This document shows positions 1-5,222 of a stretch of 5,809 nucleotides of DNA, piece by piece (the first letter of the stretch is position 1; the number at the start of each line of letters is the position of its first letter). The notes beneath the pieces were generated by a model that worked only from the letters and a program-made list of their open reading frames with translations, was not told the DNA's origin and did no database searches. Source of the DNA: JAIFWV01 sp964580495. GTDB lineage: Bacteria > Patescibacteriota > Doudnabacteria > UBA920 > O2-02-FULL-48-8. The DNA lies in NCBI GenBank assembly GCA_964580495.1, contig CAZOKE010000032.1, positions 1 to 5,809 on the forward strand, in the 5' to 3' direction. The translations under genes and the position numbers were made by a program.

Positions 1-524
1 ATTTCCCCAATCCCGTTTGGCGTATACGCCGTGATAGGCGTGGATGAATCGTTGATGCCTCCGCCACCGTTCAGCTGCAAGCTCATTCCAATTAGTGCGG
101 GAAACGGCGGGTTTAGGACATACATCACGCCGAACCGATAAGATTGGTTAACCCGCAAAGGACAGGTGGGAGTTGATATTACTTCAACGTACTCGCCTTC
201 CACAACCTTGAACTCAGAGCTGATAGAGTTGATGCCGTCAGTCGCAGTCAACCGGTAATCGCCGGGAACGGAATTGGAAATCACGCGGATGGCATTGATA
301 GCCATTCCGGTGCTGTCCAAACTCGCGCCTCCGGTGACACTGAATCGGTAGTTGCCGCTGGGATTCACTGCCACGACCTGGTTGCTTCCAGATGTGGTTG
401 AGAGCGCGAACTTCGGCGGTGTGATGTCCAGCTGCTTCACAGTCGGGCTGGATGGTGCGGAAGGACTGCTACCGCAAGCCATGCTCAGCATGGCAATGAG
501 ATAGAAAAATCCCTTTTGGCGCAT
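1..524 (-). CDS. Secreted lipoprotein with Ig-like fold, C-terminus off the left edge
   Basis: Open from ATG at 524 to the window edge with no stop: 174 complete codons are visible and the 3' end is missing. The start is fixed by a strong Shine-Dalgarno (AAAGGAGG, 537-530) five bases upstream. The N-terminus is a short lipoprotein signal: Arg2 and Lys4, a hydrophobic stretch from about residue 6 (FFYLIAMLSMA), then Cys17 preceded by L-S-M-A, which fits the broad lipobox pattern although Ser at -3 is not the commonest residue. A Ser/Pro linker (about 18-28) follows, as expected for a surface-tethered protein. Residues about 31-115 look like one Ig-like beta-sandwich (Big/PKD-like), ending in 'PGDYRLTATDG' and 'SSEFKVVEG'. 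A second segment starts near 116 (one Cys at 121) and is cut off. I recognise no family and no catalytic motif. It is probably membrane-anchored on the outer face. Its transcription appears independent of gyrB, with a promoter at 641-669 and a structured leader. Lipoprotein: fairly sure; exact role: unknown. Confidence 0.8.
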   Translation of the reverse strand, partial: MRQKGFFYLIAMLSMACGSSPSAPSSPTVKQLDITPPKFALSTTSGSNQVVAVNPSGNYRFSVTGGASLDSTGMAINAIRVISNSVPGDYRLTATDGINSISSEFKVVEGEYVEVISTPTCPLRVNQSYRFGVMYVLNPPFPALIGMSLQLNGGGGINDSSTPITAYTPNGIGE

Positions 525-529
525 AGCGC

Positions 530-537
530 CCTCCTTT
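530..537 (-). promoter_or_regulatory. Strong Shine-Dalgarno of the lipoprotein gene, sequestered in a hairpin
   Basis: The minus strand reads AAAGGAGG with a 5-nt spacer (GCGCT) to ATG at 524. It is by far the best ribosome binding site in the window and decides the lipoprotein start. Bases 531-537 of it form part of the 3' arm of the hairpin at 531-572, so it should be poorly accessible when that hairpin is folded. Confidence 0.8.
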
Positions 538-572
538 ACTGCTCTTGATTCACCATTTGAGCAGCAAAGGAG
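531..572 (-). promoter_or_regulatory. Shine-Dalgarno-sequestering hairpin in the lipoprotein leader
   Basis: On the minus strand CTCCTTTGCTGCTC (572-559) pairs with GAGCAGTAAAGGAG (544-531) around a 14-nt loop (558-545). All 14 positions pair: 13 Watson-Crick and one G-U wobble. The 3' arm contains AAAGGAG, the core of the ribosome binding site for the ATG at 524. No T-run follows the stem (next bases GGCGCT), so it is not a rho-independent terminator. The layout is that of a translational on/off switch: folded, it hides the ribosome binding site. A smaller hairpin (586-572, GCCG/CGGC stem with a 7-nt loop) abuts it on the 5' side. The pairing is directly visible; the regulatory role is inferred. 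Confidence 0.7.
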
Positions 573-627
573 CCGCTCGAAACGGCAAATAGTAAGCTTT
601 TCGTTTTAAACCAGCCGCCGCTTGCAT
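550..627 (-). CDS. Candidate 25-codon leader peptide upstream of the lipoprotein gene
   Basis: A small ORF from ATG at 627 to TGA at 550-552 encodes 25 residues: MQAAAGLKRKAYY, then LPFRAAPLLLKW. It is basic, with Lys8, Arg9, Lys10, Arg17 and Lys24, and has no acidic residue. Its last codons (CCT TTG CTG CTC) lie in the 5' arm of the hairpin at 531-572 and its stop is in the loop. A ribosome near its end would therefore melt the arm that hides the lipoprotein Shine-Dalgarno. A GGAGGG (640-635) lies 7 nt upstream of the ATG. If the promoter at 641-669 is used, however, transcription should start near 634, which leaves that motif out of the RNA and the ORF with a leader of only about 7 nt. ORFs this short arise by chance, so the call rests on position. 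No known leader peptide is recognised. Confidence 0.35.
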   Translation of the reverse strand: MQAAAGLKRKAYYLPFRAAPLLLKW

Positions 628-640
628 TACACGGCCCTCC

Positions 641-669
641 ATCATAACAAAAACTTAGCTGGCGGTCAA
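641..669 (-). promoter_or_regulatory. Extended -10 sigma70-type promoter of the lipoprotein gene
   Basis: The minus strand has -35 TTGACC (669-664, 5 of 6 to TTGACA), a 17-bp spacer, and -10 TATGAT (646-641, 5 of 6 to TATAAT). A TG one base upstream of the -10 makes it an extended -10. The predicted start is near 634, giving a leader of about 110 nt before ATG 524. The -35 lies inside the palindrome at 657-677, so a protein bound there would compete with RNA polymerase. Confidence 0.7.
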
Positions 670-677
670 CGCTAGCT
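649..677 (-). terminator. Possible gyrB terminator, overlapping the next promoter
   Basis: On the minus strand AGCTAGCG (677-670) and CGCCAGCT (664-657) form an 8-bp stem with one A-C mismatch around a TTGAC loop. AAG and a TTTTT run (653-649) follow. It lies about 60 bases past the gyrB stop, and no better terminator is seen after gyrB. The stem is imperfect and the T-run starts three bases late, so termination may be leaky. The same palindrome is centred on the -35 box of the lipoprotein promoter and could instead, or also, be an operator. Confidence 0.4.
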
Positions 678-716
678 TTATTATTTCATAACAGTGTCTA
701 AAATCAATAGTTATTT

Positions 717-734
717 ACCCTATCGACCTTATCG
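717..734. repeat. Tandem 9-bp direct repeat next to the gyrB stop
   Basis: ACCCTATCG (717-725) is followed directly by ACCTTATCG (726-734) on the plus strand, 8 of 9 identical. It sits just 3' of the gyrB stop codon. Two copies may be chance; no function is claimed. Confidence 0.4.
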
Positions 735-738
735 GCAG

Positions 739-2790
739 TTAAATGTCGAGGTTTTTGACAGTCTTGGCGTGTGTTTGGATAAAGCTCTTGCGTGCCGCGA
801 CTTCATCCCCCATCAGAGTTTCAAAAATCTTGCTCGCTTTCTCAGCGTCTGTAACCGATACGCGAAGCATGACTCGAGTAATCGGATCCATGGTAGTTTC
901 CCAAAGCTGTTGCGGATTCATTTCGCCCAAACCTTTGTAGCGCTGGACATTGACGCCCTTTATTGTGACTTCGCCGCTTTGTTCGGGAGCTGCCTCGGCA
1001 ATCTCCTTGGCTTCCTCGGAAACTTCTTTCTCTTTCTTATTTTTGGCAGCTTTTTTTTCTTTCGCTTCGGATATAAATTTATCAATCAATAAATCCCGTT
1101 CCCTTTCAGAGAAAGCATAAGCGGCGTTTTTATTATGACTGACTTTAAACAGCGGAGGTTGGGCAATGTAAAGATAGCCGCGGTTTATGACATCCGGGAA
1201 GTACCGATAAAATAAAGTCAAAAGCAGAGTTCGAATATGCGCACCGTCTACATCGGCATCGGTCATGATAATGATCCTGTGATAACGCATATTTTCGACA
1301 TTGAACTGGTCGCCCACTCCCGCACCCATGGCAATGACCAGGTTCTTGATTTCCTGGTTAGACAACATTTTGTCCAACCGCGCGCGCTCGACATTCAGTA
1401 TTTTGCCGCGCAGGGGAAGAATTGCCTGAAAACGGCGGTCGCGTCCTTGTTTGGCGCTGCCTCCGGCCGAATCACCCTCAACGATATAAAGTTCCGACTG
1501 GTCTGGGTCGGATTCAGAACAGTCCGCCAATTTACCAGGCAAAGCCAAACCATCCAATACGCCTTTGCGGATTACGGCATCGCGCGCAGCCCTGGCCGCG
1601 AGCCTGGCTTTGGCAGCCAATAGTACTTTTTCCAAAATCTTACCCGCATCACTGGGATGTTCTTCCAACCAAAATTCCAATCCTTCACCCACAACGTCTT
1701 CCACAATGCCCCGAACCTCCGCATTACCCAATTTAGCCTTGGTCTGGCCTTCGAACTGCGGATTTGGAAGCTTAACCGAAATAATTGCGGTCAAGCCTTC
1801 GCGCATATCTTCGCCGGTAATCTTGTCCGTTTCTTTGATGTAGCCATTTTTTACCCCATAGTTATTTATAGAACGGGTCAGAGCCGAACGGAAACCGGTA
1901 AGATGCATGCCGCCTTCTGGCGTATGGATATTGTTGGCAAAGGTCATCACAGTTTCGGAGAAATCGTCTGTGTACTGGATTGCTGTCTCGACCATGACGT
2001 CTTCGACGGTTTTCGTCACGTACATGGGGTTGGTCTTCACATTTTTGCTGCGGTTCATGTGCTGGATGTATGCGACCAAGCCGCCCTCAAAATAGTATTG
2101 ATAGCTGAAATCAGATCGTTCGTCATTGATGACCAGATGCACGCCGCGGGTTAAATAAGCCTGCTGGCGGTAATGGTCCAAAACTTCTTTGAGATCGAAT
2201 TCTGCAACAGTAAAAATCTCCGGATCGGCTTTGTACGAAATTTCCGTGCCGCTCTGCCAGTTATCGTTTGCTGGGATTTTCCCTTCCAATTTGATTTTGC
2301 CCGTGGCTTTGCCGCGCTTGTAATCCTGGGTATAACGTTTGCCATCTCTCCGGACCTCCGCGTGCAGCCATTCGGACAAAGCATTGACCACGGAAGCGCC
2401 GACACCATGCAAGCCTCCGGAGACTTTGTAGCCAGATGCGTCGCCGCCGAATTTACCGCCGGCGTGCAATACTGTAAGCACGGTTTCCAATCCTGATTTT
2501 TTGGTAGCTTTGACCACATCCACCGGAATGCCGCGTCCGTCATCGCGAACTGTGACAGAATTATCTTTGTGAATAGTTATGGTTACTGTTTTGGCATACC
2601 CGGCCATGGCTTCGTCGATCGAGTTGTCGACTATTTCCTTAAGCATATGGTGGAACCCTTCTTTCGCAGTGTTGCCAATGTACATGCCAGGGCGCTTGCG
2701 GACAGGCTCCAAGCCTTCCAAAACAGTGATCTGTTCGGCAGTATATGCCTTGTCTTTTTTAGCGTCTTTTTCTTTCTCTTCTTTGGCCAT
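739..2790 (-). CDS. gyrB: DNA gyrase subunit B
   Basis: ATPase subunit of the type IIA topoisomerase that, with GyrA, introduces negative supercoils into DNA in the cytoplasm. It has 683 residues, complete. GHKL ATPase domain, about 20-235: 'KEIVDNSIDEA' with Glu52 (general base) and Asn56 (Mg), 'DDGRGIP' 83-89, the glycine-rich lid 'SGGLHGVGASVVNALS' 124-139, then the transducer with QTKAKL 349-354 (ATP-contacting Lys). TOPRIM domain: 'EGDSAGGSAKQGRDR' from Glu438, 'PLRGKILNVE' 459-468, and DADVDG 511-516 with the metal-binding Asp residues. The tail holds 'QRYKGLGEMNPQQLWETTMD' and ends VKNLDI, as in Gram-positive GyrB. The large insertion of E. coli GyrB is absent, but a Lys/Glu-rich stretch (about 575-605) is inserted between TOPRIM and the tail, and the first 15 residues are also highly charged. 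The start is supported by AAGGA (2800-2796). The gene is monocistronic by layout: own promoter upstream, pheT terminator behind it. ParE is the alternative; gyrB is favoured by the sequence type and ending. Confidence 0.96.
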   Translation of the reverse strand: MAKEEKEKDAKKDKAYTAEQITVLEGLEPVRKRPGMYIGNTAKEGFHHMLKEIVDNSIDEAMAGYAKTVTITIHKDNSVTVRDDGRGIPVDVVKATKKSGLETVLTVLHAGGKFGGDASGYKVSGGLHGVGASVVNALSEWLHAEVRRDGKRYTQDYKRGKATGKIKLEGKIPANDNWQSGTEISYKADPEIFTVAEFDLKEVLDHYRQQAYLTRGVHLVINDERSDFSYQYYFEGGLVAYIQHMNRSKNVKTNPMYVTKTVEDVMVETAIQYTDDFSETVMTFANNIHTPEGGMHLTGFRSALTRSINNYGVKNGYIKETDKITGEDMREGLTAIISVKLPNPQFEGQTKAKLGNAEVRGIVEDVVGEGLEFWLEEHPSDAGKILEKVLLAAKARLAARAARDAVIRKGVLDGLALPGKLADCSESDPDQSELYIVEGDSAGGSAKQGRDRRFQAILPLRGKILNVERARLDKMLSNQEIKNLVIAMGAGVGDQFNVENMRYHRIIIMTDADVDGAHIRTLLLTLFYRYFPDVINRGYLYIAQPPLFKVSHNKNAAYAFSERERDLLIDKFISEAKEKKAAKNKKEKEVSEEAKEIAEAAPEQSGEVTIKGVNVQRYKGLGEMNPQQLWETTMDPITRVMLRVSVTDAEKASKIFETLMGDEVAARKSFIQTHAKTVKNLDI

Positions 2791-2801
2791 GTTTTTCCTT
2801 G

Positions 2802-2822
2802 AAAAATGGGCCTTTTTGGCCC
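2802..2822 (-). promoter_or_regulatory. Terminator-like hairpin in the gyrB leader
   Basis: The minus strand reads GGGCC-AAAAA-GGCCC (2822-2808), a perfect 5-bp GC stem, then A and TTTTT (2806-2802), followed at once by the Shine-Dalgarno AAGGA (2800-2796) and ATG at 2790. The shape is that of a short intrinsic terminator or attenuator inside a leader of about 40 nt. Starting only about 10 nt from the predicted transcription start, it might instead act as a pause, or protect the 5' end and keep the ribosome binding site open. The structure is seen; the role is inferred. Confidence 0.5.
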
Positions 2823-2838
2823 TGATTTATATGTATAT

Positions 2839-2867
2839 ATTATAGCAAATTTTGAGGCAATTTTCTA
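2839..2867 (-). promoter_or_regulatory. Extended -10 promoter of gyrB
   Basis: The minus strand carries a perfect TATAAT (2844-2839) preceded by TGC, giving the extended -10 TGnTATAAT. The -35 is weak: TAGAAA (2867-2862, 4 of 6) at 17 bp. The predicted start is near 2832, about 42 nt before ATG 2790. The region is AT-rich, with a run of TA steps just downstream of the -10. The promoter lies just past the pheT terminator, so gyrB is its own transcription unit. Confidence 0.75.
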
Positions 2868-2882
2868 GCCCTTGTTGGGGAT

Positions 2883-2912
2883 AAAAAAAGCCCATTTTAC
2901 AGGGCTTTTTAA
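2883..2912 (-). terminator. Rho-independent terminator of pheT
   Basis: On the minus strand AAAAAGCCC (2910-2902) pairs with GGGCTTTTT (2893-2885) around an 8-nt loop, and the T-run continues to 2883. It starts 5 bases after the pheT stop. The A-run on the 5' side gives T residues on the plus strand as well, so it could work in both directions, though no plus-strand gene is seen here. Confidence 0.88.
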
Positions 2913-2914
2913 TG

Positions 2915-5218
2915 TTATCTAACTTCTAAATTTAATCGGTTTTTTAGCTCGTTGAGGACTTCTATGTGGACCTTCTCGACTTCTGCCTCGGTTAAAGTCC
3001 TTTCGGCAGATTCATAGGCAATCCTGAATGCCAGGCTTTTTTTGTTCATCGGCACGTTTTTTCCAGTATAAATATCAAATAATTCAACGCGATTTATAAT
3101 TTTTGAATCAATAGCTTTGATAGTCTGTTCCACCTTGGCCCATGGCAAATCTTTCCTGGCCCATACCGCAACATCCAATTCAATGCTGGGATATTTATTT
3201 GGAGCTTTGAATTGTTTTGGCTTTATTTTTTTTACAAACTCCTCGAAATCCAGATGTACGCCGACCCAATTTGGCCCTCCGACATTAATTCTTCCGATCC
3301 GGCCCAAAACTGCTTTGCCTGATTTGATCGCGGCCAACTGCTCCCCTTCCTGATCGATTGTAATTTCGATATTCAGCCTCCGGCAAAGTTCGCGGAATGA
3401 CGAAACCAGCTTCATCACAGGGTAATTTTTAGCGTAGCTAAAAATTCCAAGATACATTTTTTCCAACATTTGGCCGTTTTCGCGCCAATAAACATTGCCT
3501 ATCTCAAAGTAATCGCCTTTATCGAAATAACGCTCGTTGTATTCCGCAGTTTTAAGAATATTTGGCAATAAGTTTGGCCTCATATATTTTTGGTCGGATG
3601 TCAGCGGGTTTTCGACCTCAATCGCGATTTTGGCATCGATCTCCCAGCGCGCAAGATCCTGGGCTGAGACGAAAGAGTAAGTGTAAATTTCCGAATACCC
3701 CAATCCGGCCAAAATTTCCGCCACCTGTTGGCGCTTGTCCACCAAAGGGTTGGTCATCAAAGCGCTGGGCACCACTGCCGGCATCACCTCTTCAATTTCA
3801 TTTAGTCCTTCAAAGCGGCCGATTTCTTCTGCCAAATCCTGCCAAATCGAAACGTCGGTGCGCTCAAAAGGCACAATGACGTTAATCGGATCTATATTGC
3901 TTACCTGAAAGCCGAATTTCGATAAAATTTCTTTTTGCCTTGCGGATTTAATCTCCATTCCGAGGAGTGTGCCGACTTTTTTCGGGTCTAGTTTGATTTT
4001 TCGGAGAGGCTTAGGCTTGACCCCTGCGGGCACAAATTCTAAAACTTTCGCACCCGCAAGCTGGACAATTAAATAAGCGGCATAAGTAGCGGCGGTATCA
4101 GCCAAAGCCAAAGGCAGAGACTTTTCGTATCTGACCGCGGCGTCTGTTCGCAGTCCCAGTTCGCGCGCGGTTTTGCGAATTGAGACACTATCAAAATTAG
4201 CGCATTCCAAAATAATTTCCGAAGTAAAATTATCTATCATTGTATTGGCACCGCCCATGACCCCGGCGATACCTATGGCCTGTTTAGCGTCGGCGATAAC
4301 CAAATTTTGGCTGTTAAGCTGATGGGGTGTCCCATCGAGAGTGGTAATTTGTTCGTTGACGTATGCCGGCCGAACATTGATCGGGCCAAAAACTTTGCTG
4401 GCATCAAACGCATGCAAAGGCTGTCCGGTCTCCAACATTACAAAATTTGTGATATCGACAATATTATTGATCGGGCGCAATCCGACTTCCCGCAACCTTT
4501 TTTGCATCGGTTCCGGAGAAGGTTTGATTTCGACATTCCCCAAGCGGACTGCGAGGTAGCGCGGGCATAATTTTTCCGACGAAATGTTTACTTTAAGCAC
4601 CTTGGGTTTAAATTTGTTTAGATCTATCTTTGGATATCTAAATGCAAACTTAGAATAAGTCAAAGCGGAAATTTCCCTGGCCACACCCAAATATCCAAGG
4701 AGGTCCGGCCGATTAGCCGGAAGGGAAATATCCAGCTTTACTTCGCCGTCTTTAGACACAAAAGTCTCGCCTAATTTGTAACTGCTGTCGAGTTTGAGAA
4801 TCCCTTTCCCGTCGTCCGACACCCCGAGTTCCTTGCCTGAACAGATCATTCCTTGTGATTCAATCCCGCGTATAGTTGCCTTCGTAAGCGTAAATGGCTT
4901 GCCTTCCGGATCGTGCTGGTCATGAGGGATCAAAGCCCCTGGCAAGGCCAGCGGCACAATATCGCCTGCTTCAAAGTTCCAGGCTCCACAAACCACCGGC
5001 TCAAATATATTTTGCCCGTCCGTAAGCTCCACAACCCTCAAACGGTCGGCGTTGGGGTGCTTTTCTACTTTCAGAACCTTGGCAACAATTATATTTTTGA
5101 ACTCCTGGCCTGCTATAATTTCGGTTTCAAAAGCGTGCAAAGACAAAACTTCTGCCAATTTTTCGGCAGAGCCACTGTACCCTGATAGATCTTTGAGCCA
5201 AGAGAAGGAGAATTTCAT
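2915..5218 (-). CDS. pheT: Phenylalanine--tRNA ligase beta subunit
   Basis: The beta chain of the (alpha-beta)2 enzyme that charges tRNA-Phe; the catalytic site is on PheS, and beta binds tRNA and edits mischarged Tyr. It has 767 residues, complete and close to the family length. Order of parts: N-terminal 'MKFSFSWLKDL'; EMAP/OB-fold tRNA-binding domain, about 39-150 ('HPNADRLRV'); B3/B4 editing domain, about 210-390 ('RPINNIVDITNFVMLETGQP' 249-268, 'HAFD', 'GIAGVMGG' 316-323); B5 domain, about 405-475 with its Mg-site pattern D455...DLAEEIGR; catalytic-like core with 'NPLTSDQKYMRPNLLPNIL' (537-555) and 'YFEIGNVYW'; C-terminal FDX-ACB anticodon-binding domain, about 670-767 ('YPSIELDVAVWARKDLPW'). 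No break or missing domain. ATG 5218 is chosen because the family starts here; there is no good Shine-Dalgarno. It follows the methyltransferase stop by 4 nt, so translational coupling is likely. pheS is not adjacent, which is unusual. Confidence 0.97.
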   Translation of the reverse strand: MKFSFSWLKDLSGYSGSAEKLAEVLSLHAFETEIIAGQEFKNIIVAKVLKVEKHPNADRLRVVELTDGQNIFEPVVCGAWNFEAGDIVPLALPGALIPHDQHDPEGKPFTLTKATIRGIESQGMICSGKELGVSDDGKGILKLDSSYKLGETFVSKDGEVKLDISLPANRPDLLGYLGVAREISALTYSKFAFRYPKIDLNKFKPKVLKVNISSEKLCPRYLAVRLGNVEIKPSPEPMQKRLREVGLRPINNIVDITNFVMLETGQPLHAFDASKVFGPINVRPAYVNEQITTLDGTPHQLNSQNLVIADAKQAIGIAGVMGGANTMIDNFTSEIILECANFDSVSIRKTARELGLRTDAAVRYEKSLPLALADTAATYAAYLIVQLAGAKVLEFVPAGVKPKPLRKIKLDPKKVGTLLGMEIKSARQKEILSKFGFQVSNIDPINVIVPFERTDVSIWQDLAEEIGRFEGLNEIEEVMPAVVPSALMTNPLVDKRQQVAEILAGLGYSEIYTYSFVSAQDLARWEIDAKIAIEVENPLTSDQKYMRPNLLPNILKTAEYNERYFDKGDYFEIGNVYWRENGQMLEKMYLGIFSYAKNYPVMKLVSSFRELCRRLNIEITIDQEGEQLAAIKSGKAVLGRIGRINVGGPNWVGVHLDFEEFVKKIKPKQFKAPNKYPSIELDVAVWARKDLPWAKVEQTIKAIDSKIINRVELFDIYTGKNVPMNKKSLAFRIAYESAERTLTEAEVEKVHIEVLNELKNRLNLEVR
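3424..3446. repeat. Perfect 10-bp inverted repeat inside pheT
   Basis: AATTTTTAGC (3424-3433), a 3-base loop (GTA), and GCTAAAAATT (3437-3446) form a perfect AT-rich hairpin within the pheT core domain, over the codons for IFSYAKN. No T-run extends past the stem on the coding strand. It may be chance given the codons for I, F, K and N. Confidence 0.5.
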
Positions 5219-5222
5219 CCGA

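Noticed and set aside
531..572. Reading the leader hairpin as a transcription terminator
   Set aside because: No T-run follows the stem on either strand at a suitable distance. The 3' arm is the Shine-Dalgarno, which points to translation control.
694..1092. Plus-strand ORF of 132 codons ending in a run of Phe/Leu/Ile, resembling a membrane protein
   Set aside because: It is antisense to the gyrB 3' end. The hydrophobic run is simply the complement of Lys/Glu codons of the charged GyrB insert, and there is no ribosome binding site.
1237..2845. Several plus-strand ORFs of 60-165 codons, plus a minus-strand ORF at 2151-2543 in another frame
   Set aside because: All lie over the conserved gyrB frame (some running into its leader), show no family motif and have no convincing start signal.
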